From assembly GCA_002711495.1 (NCBI GenBank), contig PARM01000023.1, forward strand, positions 15,560 through 23,360: 7,801 bases of DNA. Direction: 5' to 3'. The stretch comes from Gammaproteobacteria bacterium (GTDB taxonomy: Bacteria; Pseudomonadota; Gammaproteobacteria; Pseudomonadales; Azotimanducaceae). A model generated the notes under the pieces. The model had not been told where the DNA came from and ran no database searches. It was given only the letters and a program-made list of their open reading frames with translations. Shown one piece after another: positions 1 to 6,844 of the stretch (position 1 is its first letter; every line of letters begins with the position of its first letter). The position numbers and the translations under genes are program-made.

Positions 1-30
1 TAGCTTTGAAGGCGAAGCCCGATACTGCGC

Positions 31-714
31 CTAAATCAGAAATGGAATTAATTTAAATTTAACTTTTTTACTGTATTCCTCGTAACCATCTAGTCCTTCG
101 AGAAGGGTTTTTTCTTCTACCCGAATCCTAAAGAATAGTCCGCAAGCCATTGAGGTTATGCAAATAACCAACGATAAAACGGTGCCAAGCCAGAGACTGG
201 TTCCCACAAAAAACAAAACGAACCCTGTGTACATAGGGTGCCTAACGAGCCCGTAAACCCCAGTATCTACTACCTTTTGCCCTCTGTCTTTTTGAATGTT
301 TACTGTAGATTCTGCAAACTCATTTGCTGCCATCGACGCGATGATAAGGAATAAACCAAGCACAAAGACAGCTAAACCAGAGATTTTTAAGGTGCCTGTG
401 AAAGCAGGCGTCACTTGAAAATGGAAAACGTCTAGGGGACAAGCGATTAGGCTGATCACAATGGCTGAAAAAAGGATGGCAGTCGCAATTTTATCTTGTT
501 TAGGTTGGTTTGCGCTCGGAAGATTTAGCCTTGCCTCTATACTTCTGGGATTTGTTAACAGCAGGTAAATACAAGCGCTTGAGTTAATTGCGTAAAACAC
601 AGCTGCCCAAATTAAGGCGTCTGACCAATAAAGAGTCCCTGCGGGCACGTAAATGAACAATGCCAAAAAAATCGCCTGCAAAAAAACCCCAACTAAGGTT
701 TTGAACCACAACAT
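31..714 (-). CDS. Integral-membrane methyltransferase, isoprenylcysteine carboxyl methyltransferase (ICMT)/PEMT-like family
   Basis: A 227-residue polytopic membrane protein with about five hydrophobic segments (roughly residues 7-27, 31-53, 77-97, 109-130 and 165-195). The family signature lies at residues 152-164: GVYGLVRHPMYTG, containing the RHPxYxG motif that helps form the S-adenosylmethionine site in ICMT/PEMT-type enzymes. It is followed by the usual acidic and aromatic C-terminal tail, with EE at 200-201 and GYEEY near 210-214. Family knowledge points to SAM-dependent methylation of a lipid-like or thiol substrate at the inner membrane; the substrate cannot be read from the sequence. 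Length is normal for bacterial members. The ATG start has a good Shine-Dalgarno, GGGAGG on the minus strand (plus-strand 719-724), only 4 bases away. The gene diverges from the TPR gene across a 173-base gap that must hold both promoters; I see no clear -35/-10 pair there. No gene partner suggests its substrate. Confidence 0.85.
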   Translation of the reverse strand: MLWFKTLVGVFLQAIFLALFIYVPAGTLYWSDALIWAAVFYAINSSACIYLLLTNPRSIEARLNLPSANQPKQDKIATAILFSAIVISLIACPLDVFHFQVTPAFTGTLKISGLAVFVLGLFLIIASMAANEFAESTVNIQKDRGQKVVDTGVYGLVRHPMYTGFVLFFVGTSLWLGTVLSLVICITSMACGLFFRIRVEEKTLLEGLDGYEEYSKKVKFKLIPFLI

Positions 715-887
715 AAGGCCTCCCGGATGATCCTAATTTTCATTTATAGATAATTGCCTCAAGCTCTTTTTAGCTTACCTCAGCAGTGTTTGGGGGCAAA
801 GCCCACGCAGTCTGACAGCAATTGCTCGGGGCTTGAGTCACTTGCAAAGAGACCTTAAACTTTCTTCCAACTCTAGAGGAGAAGCCT

Positions 888-2552
888 ATGCAGTCCAAAT
901 TAGTTTGGGGAGTTTTTTTTGTTCTTCTCGCAAATTCAAGTTTCTCCTTCGCGATGATGCATGACCCGAGAGCCTTGGAGGCGAATCCTTTTTCTGCGAC
1001 AAAGCCAATTGCACCTAAGCTGGCTGGGTTGGGCGAACACAGCTTCCCTGTGACTACCTCGAGTGCCGAAAGCCAATATTTCTTCAATCAGGGGCTACGG
1101 TTGACTTACGCATTCAATCATTCTGAGGCGTTGAGGGCTTTTAAAGAGGCTGTGAGGTTGGATCCCATGAACGCGATGGCTTATTGGGGTTGGGCATTAG
1201 TTTTGGGTCCAAATATTAATCTGCCTATGCAAGAGTATGCAGCAGACCAAGCATTTGAAGCCATTCAAAAGGCCTCTAAGCTGAAGAAGTTGGTGAGCAA
1301 GCGAGAGGCAGCCTACATAAATGCTTTGACGACCCGTTACTCTAAGGATGCTTCCCTCACTCGGACCATCTTAGACAAGAATTATGCGGACTCGATGGCG
1401 AAGCTTTCGGGATTATATCCTGAGGACCTTGACGCCCTTACCCTTTATGGAGCGGCCTTAATGAATTTATCTCCTTGGGATTATTGGCTCGGGGACATGA
1501 GCCCAAAACGAAACACTAAAAAAATCTTGGATGCTTTTGAGTCGGTTCTCGAGAGGGCGCCGAGGCACCCGGGAGCGATTCATTATTACATTCACACCGT
1601 AGAGTTAGCGCAACCAAAAAAAGCTGAAGGATACGCAGATACGTTGATTGACTTGATGCCAGGAGCGGGGCACATGGTCCACATGCCGTCGCACATATTC
1701 ATGCGGGTAGGTCGATATCAAGATGCCTACATAGTAAATGAACGAGCCTCAAAGGTCGATGAAAGTTATATCGCCCAGTGTAAGGCGCAGGGGATATATC
1801 CGCTAAATTACTACCCACATAATCTGCATTTTCTAGTTTGGGCCGCGATGTTTCAGGGCAAGAGTAAGGCAGCTTTGGAAGGCGCGAGGCGAGTTCAGAA
1901 ACAGATGCCCTTGGAGATGGTAAAGAAATTTAAATTATTGGAGGGTTTTCTGGCTCAACCAATGTACGTGATGGTCAGGTTTGGGCTTTGGGAGAAAGCG
2001 CTCGAGGAAGAGGCGCCACAAGAGTCTTTTCGATTCGTGACCGGGGTCTGGCACTACATGAGAGGGGTTGCCTGGGCTAATCTAGGTGAGATGTCTAAGG
2101 CAGAAAAGGAATTCGAGAGCTTGTTGGAATTGAGGCAGACGCTCCCCAGCGATTACGCGATAGGCCGCGCTTCAGCCTCGCAGTTACTGCACATAGCGGA
2201 ACTTTTGCTTAACGCAGACCTTCTTAGGAGTTCTGGTAAGCTCGATGATGCAATCGGCTTACTTGCGCGTGCTACAAGAATCGAGGACTCTCTTTTATAC
2301 AATGAACCGCCAGATTGGTACTTTCCGACGCGGCATGTCTTGGGGGCTACTCTCACTGAGGCGGGATATTTTGATGAAGCGGAAGCAGTCTACTGGCAAG
2401 ATTTGCGTAGGGCACCCAAAAATGGATACAGCATTAAAGGGCTTCTCAACATTGCAGAAGCTAGATCCGACCCAAGCGCAGCAAAATACAAATCAAAGCT
2501 CGATAGTGTTTGGAAAAGTGCTGACGTCGAGCTTCACTCCTCCCGTTTTTGA
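888..2552 (+). CDS. Exported tetratricopeptide-repeat protein with conserved histidine-rich core
   Basis: A 554-residue protein with a clear signal peptide (hydrophobic residues 5-20, likely cut after SFSFA at residue 22), so it probably acts in the periplasm. TPR-like helical pairs are visible at about 63-96 (NQGLRLTYAFNHSEALRAF), 388-415 and 482-515 (LGATLTEAGYFDEAEAVY). The middle, residues 227-315, carries a histidine-dense block: HPGAIHYYIHTVE, then PGAGHMVHMPSHIFMRVGRY, then YYPHNLHFL. I recognise this block from uncharacterised bacterial TPR proteins, where it appears more conserved than the repeats. The clustered histidines (H227, H232, H236, H262, H265, H269, H311, H314) could bind a metal or form an active site; that is inference. 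The ATG is well supported by AGAGGAG at 875-881 with a 6-base spacer. No downstream partner is close: 361 bases separate it from the next gene. TPR assignment is firm, function unknown. Confidence 0.88.
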   Translation: MQSKLVWGVFFVLLANSSFSFAMMHDPRALEANPFSATKPIAPKLAGLGEHSFPVTTSSAESQYFFNQGLRLTYAFNHSEALRAFKEAVRLDPMNAMAYWGWALVLGPNINLPMQEYAADQAFEAIQKASKLKKLVSKREAAYINALTTRYSKDASLTRTILDKNYADSMAKLSGLYPEDLDALTLYGAALMNLSPWDYWLGDMSPKRNTKKILDAFESVLERAPRHPGAIHYYIHTVELAQPKKAEGYADTLIDLMPGAGHMVHMPSHIFMRVGRYQDAYIVNERASKVDESYIAQCKAQGIYPLNYYPHNLHFLVWAAMFQGKSKAALEGARRVQKQMPLEMVKKFKLLEGFLAQPMYVMVRFGLWEKALEEEAPQESFRFVTGVWHYMRGVAWANLGEMSKAEKEFESLLELRQTLPSDYAIGRASASQLLHIAELLLNADLLRSSGKLDDAIGLLARATRIEDSLLYNEPPDWYFPTRHVLGATLTEAGYFDEAEAVYWQDLRRAPKNGYSIKGLLNIAEARSDPSAAKYKSKLDSVWKSADVELHSSRF

Positions 2553-2662
2553 TCTTTTATTTCCTCTGTTCGCGAACATCATTGGGGAGGCATAGCGAGC
2601 AATCTATTTTGATCGATTCATTGGAAAACCTTTTTACGGTCCTCATCACGCAAGCGATGCCT

Positions 2663-2689
2663 TCCTCTACCTATCCAATAGGTCGAGGA
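2663..2689. repeat. Strong intergenic inverted repeat (hairpin)
   Basis: TCCTC (2663-2667) and ACCTAT (2669-2674) pair with ATAGGT (2678-2683) and GAGGA (2685-2689). This gives an 11-bp stem interrupted by a single T/C mismatch, closed by the three-base loop CCA. Neither strand has a T tract directly after it, so it does not fit an intrinsic terminator. It may be a processing site, a protein-binding palindrome or part of a small RNA. The structure is seen directly; the role is unknown. Confidence 0.5.
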
Positions 2690-2884
2690 CTCAGGATAAG
2701 GATCTATCAGGCTTTAGTGAGTTAAAGGCTTCTCGACGAAAATCGTATTAACGAAATTTGAAAATCGATTAAAGTATTATGTTCGCTCGACCTCCATAGC
2801 TAGAATAAGGGGTTAGCAATTTGAGTCGCTGAAATATCTGTGTTTTTCGCCCTCGCGATCTCACTTTAGATGGTAAATGTTTTT

Positions 2885-2890
2885 TATACG
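2885..2890 (+). promoter_or_regulatory. Possible -10 box for the split-barrel gene
   Basis: TATACG sits in an AT-rich stretch (2871-2890) upstream of the ATG at 2914. Initiation about 7 bases downstream would leave a 5' leader of roughly 17 bases containing the Shine-Dalgarno AGGAAG (2900-2905). No good -35 hexamer lies at 16-18 bases, so this is a weak call. Confidence 0.25.
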
Positions 2891-2913
2891 ATGTGATTTA
2901 GGAAGAGAGAGAA

Positions 2914-3369
2914 ATGGATAATCTGAGTAAAAAGAGTGCTTGGAATCGGCAGCAGCTCAAAAAATTTTTGGACTCGAGCAAGATACCGATTAGAGTTTCC
3001 GTGCTTGACGGAGAATATCCGTTGATTTGTTCGGTTTGGTTCGAATACCTCGATGGGAAGCTCATTATCGTAAGTCATCAAGAAAGTAAGCTTGCGAAGA
3101 CGCTTGTGCGGCAGAAAAAGTGCGGTTTCGAGATAGCATCCAATGATCCTCCTTATAGAGGTGTTAGAGGTAAAGCAGATGTTGTTTCAGAGCTTGGAAC
3201 TTCGGAGGAGATTTTAAGAAGAGTTATTCAACGATACCTTGGCGAGACGAACCAAAGGTTAACTTCATGGTTGCTCAGCCGAGTAAAGCATGAAATGAAG
3301 TTCACTCTTCACCCGAAGTGGGTAACATCTTGGGATTATGGCGAGCGTATGGAGGAGGCGCAAAGCTGA
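2914..3369 (+). CDS. Pyridoxamine 5'-phosphate oxidase-like flavin-binding split-barrel protein
   Basis: A 151-residue cytoplasmic protein with the PPOX-type split-barrel pattern. A short N-terminal helix (about 10-21) is followed by strand-rich RVSVLDGEYPLICSVWFEY (27-45), then DGKLIIVSHQESKLAKTL (47-64). The last part matches the region that contacts flavin phosphate in this fold. Next come KKCGFEIASNDPPYRGVRGKA (68-88) and a C-terminal strand FTLHPKWVTSWDYGERM (130-146). Length is typical of single-domain members. The fold normally binds FMN, or F420 in some actinobacterial branches; FMN is likelier here but no residue proves it. Substrate is unknown, and it is not a full PdxH, which is longer with its own C-terminal motif. 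The start is supported by AGGAAG (2900-2905) about 8 bases upstream. A small DUF6435-like gene follows after 51 bases on the same strand. Confidence 0.82.
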   Translation: MDNLSKKSAWNRQQLKKFLDSSKIPIRVSVLDGEYPLICSVWFEYLDGKLIIVSHQESKLAKTLVRQKKCGFEIASNDPPYRGVRGKADVVSELGTSEEILRRVIQRYLGETNQRLTSWLLSRVKHEMKFTLHPKWVTSWDYGERMEEAQS

Positions 3370-3420
3370 TCCAATGCTGTGAAAAAGACGTACTTTATTT
3401 GAGCCTAATGAGTTTATTTT

Positions 3421-3600
3421 ATGTTTGGTTTTTTTAAGAAAGACCCGCTTAAGAAGCTACAGAACGAGTACGAAGCAAAGCTTAAGGAGGCGATGCATAT
3501 GCAGCGCAACGGTAAAATCAGAGAGTACTCCTTTTTGTCTTCAGAGGCCGAGGATATCCGATTAAAGATTCAGGCTGCAAAAGCCGAGCTGGGAAAGTAA
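3421..3600 (+). CDS. Small DUF6435-like coiled-coil protein, 59 aa
   Basis: ATG at 3421 opens a 59-codon frame ending in TAA at 3598-3600. The product begins MFGFFKKDPLKKL and continues through EAMHMQRNGKIREYSFLSSEA to a helical, charged end KAELGK. The start MFGFFKKDPLKKL, followed by an AM-x-x-QRNG-x-I stretch, is the pattern I associate with the gammaproteobacterial DUF6435 family of about 55-60 residues, so the length fits and the gene looks complete. The sequence predicts two amphipathic helices, perhaps a short coiled coil; function is unknown. No strong Shine-Dalgarno precedes the ATG (at most a weak GAG at 3410-3412), unlike its neighbours. This suggests low expression or coupling to the split-barrel gene that ends 51 bases upstream. 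It converges on the ABM-like gene, with only 29 bases between the two stops. Confidence 0.82.
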   Translation: MFGFFKKDPLKKLQNEYEAKLKEAMHMQRNGKIREYSFLSSEAEDIRLKIQAAKAELGK

Positions 3601-3629
3601 GCAGTTCGCAAGCTCTTATACTAGGTGGC

Positions 3630-3917
3630 TCAACTTAAGGCTTCAAGGTCTTCAAAGACAGGATCGCCATCCAGCATGGCCATGACTTTAGGAGACATGC
3701 TCGTATGATATTCTGCGGCCATGTATCTATTAAACGATGCTGTATCTGGAAAGGAAGTGAAGTATAAATAGGTGAGCGGTTCACCTTTTACACGTCTAAC
3801 ATCATAGATAGAACCTGGTTCATTTGTAGCTACATCCTCCATTAGCTTTCCTACCAATGCTTCAAATTCTTCGATCCTGTCCTCTTGGATCTTCAAACGG
3901 ATTACTTGTCCTATCAT
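3630..3917 (-). CDS. Antibiotic biosynthesis monooxygenase (ABM) domain protein, quinol monooxygenase-like
   Basis: A small protein of 95 residues from the start chosen here. It shows the ABM dimeric alpha/beta-barrel pattern: an opening strand (IGQVIRLKI), a helix (DRIEEFEALVGKLMEDVATNEPGS), a strand pair (IYDVRRVKGEPLTYLYFTSF), then DTASFNRYMAAEYHTSMSPKV with the late histidine commonly seen in the family. The family includes cofactor-free oxygenases of quinols and aromatics and many members of unknown substrate, so no reaction is claimed. Start choice: the frame also opens at an ATG at 3941 (103 residues), but that one has no clear Shine-Dalgarno. The ATG at 3917 has AAGGA 10 bases upstream, and its MIGQVIRL start matches the usual family N-terminus. 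The gene diverges from the TonB-dependent receptor and converges with the DUF6435-like gene. Confidence 0.8.
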   Translation of the reverse strand: MIGQVIRLKIQEDRIEEFEALVGKLMEDVATNEPGSIYDVRRVKGEPLTYLYFTSFPDTASFNRYMAAEYHTSMSPKVMAMLDGDPVFEDLEALS

Positions 3918-3968
3918 TTGCGACTCGTCCTTATTTGCCATAAGGCCCGATGATACTTTGCAGCTTTT

Positions 3969-3986
3969 GGAAAGGCGATACTTTCC
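3969..3986. repeat. Short inverted repeat in the ABM/receptor divergent region
   Basis: GGAAAG (3969-3974) and CTTTCC (3981-3986) form a perfect 6-bp inverted repeat around the spacer GCGATA. The octamer GATACTTT also occurs twice, at 3952-3959 and 3977-3984, 25 bases apart. The position just upstream of the ABM gene would suit an operator, but the repeats are short enough to arise by chance. Confidence 0.25.
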
Positions 3987-4102
3987 TCGTCTGTTAACTC
4001 CTTATTATTTTGCTTTAGGCTTCTTAAAACTGTGGAAAAATTCCGAGTTTTTAAAAAGTGAATAAAATATTGAGAAAGACCCGTTTTAAGGTTAATGTTC
4101 CT

Positions 4103-4132
4103 TTGGTCGCGTTTCAGTACGCATTTTATGCT
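4103..4132 (+). promoter_or_regulatory. Possible sigma70-type promoter for the TonB-dependent receptor
   Basis: TTGGTC (4103-4108) and TATGCT (4127-4132) are separated by 18 bases, resembling TTGACA and TATAAT with several matches each. Initiation near 4139 would lie downstream of the GTG that opens the longest frame (4058) and upstream of the ATG at 4181, supporting the shorter protein. Moderate to weak evidence. Confidence 0.3.
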
Positions 4133-4170
4133 AGAACCTTATTTGGCGCTCATGCCCAAAATCCTATAAA

Positions 4171-4180
4171 AAGGATTCAC
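4171..4180 (+). promoter_or_regulatory. Ribosome binding site deciding the receptor start (ATG 4181)
   Basis: AAGGA at 4171-4175 lies 5 bases before the ATG at 4181. The far-upstream GTG at 4058 has no comparable site, and translation from it would bury the signal peptide behind more than 50 extra residues. Confidence 0.55.
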
Positions 4181-6703
4181 ATGAAGCGCTTTGTTTTGTT
4201 GGGAGGAATTAATTTGAATTTTCCACGTTTTAAAAAAATATCACTTGCTTTGAAACCTCGCTTGGCGATATGTCTTATCGCTGTTCTCGTCCTGCCTAGT
4301 GGAGGCTTTGCTAATGACAATGACATAGAAGAAATAGTCGTTACCGCTAGAATGGTGGAGGAGTCGTTGCAAGATGTTCCGGTCACTGTTACCTCCATTG
4401 GTGAAGAGGCACTAACGGCCTTTAGAATAGATGACGCTGTCGACCTGGTGAGTAGAATTCCTGCTCTAAATATTGCGATTGGCGCTTCAGGTCAATCGGG
4501 TTCGATGAATTTGAGGGGAGTAGGGACAGCTGCTATATCAAACGCATTTGACTCAGCGGTCGCTCTAAATTATGACGGTATCTCAGTGAGTACGCAGCGA
4601 CTGCTTCAGGCAGCATTTTTTGACGTCGAGCAAATAGACATGTTAAAGGGGCCTCAGTCGCTTTTCTTTGGGAAGGCAGCCTCTGCAGGCGTGCTCTCCT
4701 TTCGCTCAGCTAGTCCTACGCCGGAATGGGAATACGGTTTAACCACCTCGTATGAGTTTGAAGAGGAGGGAACCACTGTTGGGGGCTATATCTCTGGTCC
4801 ATTGAGCGACACCCTAGGAATAAGGATAGCCGCAGAAGTACAGAACGTAGACAAATGGGTAGAGATCGCGCCGGGTAATCCTACTACTCGGCCTGACAGG
4901 GGGATCGAGAATTCGATGGTCAGGGTAAGTTTTAAATGGGAGCCAAACGACGATCTAGTGGCAAATCTAAAGCTTGACTATAACTCTCAAGAGGCCGATA
5001 TTCTTCAAAGTCATCAAGATATTTTTTGCGGCGCCGATGGGTTGCCTGACCCTTCTGTTCTTCTTGGAGGGGGCCTAGGAAGTATTCCTGGCATTGACTT
5101 ATTTTTGCCGACACACGACTGCGACATTGGCGACGGGCTCTTTGTTGGCATCGATGGACACCCACTTATTGACACCATTCCTACGGGGTCGGCGGGCGCT
5201 GGTCGTAACATCAGTGAGGCCTTCAACGATACCGACACTTTTTTCGCTCGACTCCAGTTAGATTACACATTGAACGAAAACCTAGGTCTGACCTTTTTGG
5301 CGGGATATGTCGATTTAGACAACGAGTACAACGACATCTTCAATAACACAGGACAACTACCAGATGGTACCGCGGCAGGCTTGGTGGCGCCGTTCAGAAA
5401 TACACTCGAGCAGTTTACAGCTGAGCTGAGATTGGCTAGCAGCAACGACGGGCCCTTTAATTTTCAGGTCGGAGCCTTTGTCGAAACCAGAGATATAGGA
5501 CACGACGCGACCCAAAACGCATTCAATCCATCATTGCTAGGAGCTTTTGCGCCTATCTTCGGCCCAGCCTTTGGTCCTGATCCAGCGACAGGTTTTACCT
5601 TTGATTGGTTGGCTGTGCGTCCCATTGAAGCAGACGCAGTGTCCCTTTTCGTTAGCGCACAATACGACTTAACTGAAAACTTAGAGCTTGCGGGCGGTGT
5701 TCGATGGACTGACGAGGAGAAGAGCACGTCTATCGGTTTCCCTTTCATTCATGCTGGGGTCGCGGCGCTGGGATTGACTCCTATTTCATCTGGTTTTCAG
5801 GGCAGTGACATAGACTTCGAAGACGACAATATATCGCCAGAGATATCGCTTACCTATGCAATCAGTGATGACATTACCATTTACGGTGCATACAAGACCG
5901 GATTTAAATCGGGTGGAATAGACAACAACTCCCTTCCTACCGGTGGCCTGGTGGTTAATCTCGAAAGTCAGGATCCTGCTGTTCGCCAGTCATCCATCGA
6001 TGTCCTTCGATATGAATCAGAGGAGTCAGATGGCGGAGAAATAGGTTTAAAAGCACGTTTATTAGACCGATCACTTACACTAAATATTACCGCTTTTAGA
6101 TACGTATTTGAGAATCTGCAGGCGCAGATATTTGATCCAGCGGTCTTCGCTTTTAGCACGTTTAACGCTGGTGAGGTTAGGACGCAGGGCGTGGATGTTG
6201 ATTTTCTATGGCGAACCTCCGTCCCTGGGGTTAGCTTAGTAGGCGCCTGGTCGTTCCTCGACACTGAGATTACTGGCGATCTTTTTGTGCCGAGCGGTGC
6301 AAACTTAAAAGGGCGTCAGGGCGCATTTGCGCCGGATATCTCGGGTAACATAGCCATAAATTGGGAGACCAGCCTAAATGATTCTCTAATGTTAAGTCTC
6401 AGCCACAACATTGCCTATAAGGATGATTATTTTGTTGGTGGGGGATCGTTAGAACCTTTCGATGCGCTCACGAACCCACTGGGTGATCTTGCTCAGGACA
6501 GCTACACGACTGTCGACGTCAATCTATCCGTCTATGCGGTTGATGAAAGCTGGCGTGTTTCCTTAATCGCGACAAATCTCACCGACGAAGAGTACATAAC
6601 CTACGCTGGTCCAGCACCATTTCGTCCAGCGACTGGCGACGATCAGCTGGTTGGGCTTAATCGAGGCCGCCAGGTCTTCGTTGAGGCGGCATTTAGGTTT
6701 TAA
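4181..6703 (+). CDS. TonB-dependent outer-membrane receptor
   Basis: An 840-residue, complete TonB-dependent receptor of the FecA/CirA-like class. It takes a ligand (siderophore, vitamin, saccharide or other) across the outer membrane using TonB-ExbBD energy; the ligand cannot be inferred. Visible in order: a basic N-terminus and hydrophobic signal peptide (cleavage likely after GGFA, residue 44); a TonB box IEEIVVTA (49-56); a plug domain with QDVPVTVTSIG and the family motif IDMLKGPQSLFFGKAASAGV (151-170); many alternating beta-strands of a 22-strand barrel; a late NLTDEEY motif; and the terminal GRQVFVEAAFRF, whose final Phe is the usual outer-membrane targeting signal. The mature protein has just two cysteines (about 282 and 313) in one predicted loop, probably disulfide-linked. 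The start is uncertain: ATG 4181 is used here, but TTG 4214 has a stronger Shine-Dalgarno (GGGAGGA, 4201-4207) and gives a compact 33-residue signal peptide. The nearest neighbour is a divergent ABM-like gene. Confidence 0.93.
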   Translation: MKRFVLLGGINLNFPRFKKISLALKPRLAICLIAVLVLPSGGFANDNDIEEIVVTARMVEESLQDVPVTVTSIGEEALTAFRIDDAVDLVSRIPALNIAIGASGQSGSMNLRGVGTAAISNAFDSAVALNYDGISVSTQRLLQAAFFDVEQIDMLKGPQSLFFGKAASAGVLSFRSASPTPEWEYGLTTSYEFEEEGTTVGGYISGPLSDTLGIRIAAEVQNVDKWVEIAPGNPTTRPDRGIENSMVRVSFKWEPNDDLVANLKLDYNSQEADILQSHQDIFCGADGLPDPSVLLGGGLGSIPGIDLFLPTHDCDIGDGLFVGIDGHPLIDTIPTGSAGAGRNISEAFNDTDTFFARLQLDYTLNENLGLTFLAGYVDLDNEYNDIFNNTGQLPDGTAAGLVAPFRNTLEQFTAELRLASSNDGPFNFQVGAFVETRDIGHDATQNAFNPSLLGAFAPIFGPAFGPDPATGFTFDWLAVRPIEADAVSLFVSAQYDLTENLELAGGVRWTDEEKSTSIGFPFIHAGVAALGLTPISSGFQGSDIDFEDDNISPEISLTYAISDDITIYGAYKTGFKSGGIDNNSLPTGGLVVNLESQDPAVRQSSIDVLRYESEESDGGEIGLKARLLDRSLTLNITAFRYVFENLQAQIFDPAVFAFSTFNAGEVRTQGVDVDFLWRTSVPGVSLVGAWSFLDTEITGDLFVPSGANLKGRQGAFAPDISGNIAINWETSLNDSLMLSLSHNIAYKDDYFVGGGSLEPFDALTNPLGDLAQDSYTTVDVNLSVYAVDESWRVSLIATNLTDEEYITYAGPAPFRPATGDDQLVGLNRGRQVFVEAAFRF
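4201..4216 (+). promoter_or_regulatory. Alternative receptor start: strong Shine-Dalgarno plus TTG
   Basis: GGGAGGA (4201-4207) is the best Shine-Dalgarno match in the region and sits 6 bases before an in-frame TTG (4214-4216). The product would begin MNFPRFKKI and give 829 residues with a textbook signal peptide. Initiation here rather than at ATG 4181 is a real possibility. Confidence 0.4.
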
Positions 6704-6710
6704 TCGAGTT

Positions 6711-6751
6711 GAGCTATTTGGTCCTTAACCGATCAAGTAGCTCCCGGTTTT
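6711..6751 (+). terminator. Hairpin directly after the receptor gene, possible terminator
   Basis: Seven bases after the receptor stop, GAGCTATTTGGTC (6711-6723) pairs with GATCAAGTAGCTC (6731-6743). This makes a 13-bp stem with two G-U pairs and a 7-base loop CTTAACC. CCGG and then only four T residues (6748-6751) follow, so the stem is strong but the T tract is weak and displaced. It may be a weak terminator or a 3'-end stabiliser acting with the downstream T8 element. Confidence 0.5.
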
Positions 6752-6821
6752 CAGCTAGGACCGCTTACGCAGTAAGAATGTCCGCTGCTTTCTAGTAGTA
6801 CTACCTGGCTGTGTTTTTTTT
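6752..6821 (+). terminator. Branched hairpin region ending in a T8 tract, likely terminator
   Basis: CAGCTAGG (6752-6759) can pair with CCTGGCTG (6804-6811), with one G-U, just before T8 at 6814-6821. An alternative inner structure is GGAC (6758-6761) with GTCC (6780-6783) enclosing CTTAC (6764-6768) with GTAAG (6772-6776) around a GCA loop. A palindrome GTAGTACTAC lies at 6795-6804. The T8 tract on the plus strand fits termination of receptor transcription; the exact fold is uncertain. Confidence 0.45.
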
Positions 6822-6844
6822 AATGACTTGCAAGTGACGTTTTC

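Larger units (their letters stand above)
2553..2913. other. Intergenic region without a supportable gene
   Basis: This 361-base gap between the TPR gene and the split-barrel gene holds no convincing reading frame. It contains a perfect 10-base palindrome GTTCGCGAAC at 2568-2577, shortly after the TPR stop, and a stronger hairpin at 2663-2689 (listed separately). No T tract follows either structure, so I see no clear intrinsic terminator for the TPR gene. The last 50 bases are AT-rich and carry a possible -10 box for the next gene. Confidence 0.6.

Noticed and set aside
770..1087. 105-residue minus-strand open frame over the TPR gene start
   Set aside because: It lies antisense to the signal peptide and first repeats of a clear gene, has no ribosome site and has a low-complexity composition.
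2245..2595. 116-residue plus-strand frame overlapping the end of the TPR gene
   Set aside because: The TPR frame is conserved-looking to its stop at 2552. This one is an out-of-frame reading of the same bases.
4058..4180. N-terminal extension of the receptor from GTG 4058
   Set aside because: No ribosome site is present, the 41 extra residues resemble no known domain, and they would place a second segment before the signal peptide.
5464..5748. Minus-strand open frames inside the receptor gene (for example 94 residues here)
   Set aside because: Several such frames occur antisense to the receptor. None has a domain or ribosome site, so they are coding-strand shadows.
6724..6749. Pseudoknot between the hairpin loop (AACC) and downstream GGTT after the receptor
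   Set aside because: Only two bases would have to span a 13-bp stem, which is sterically implausible.
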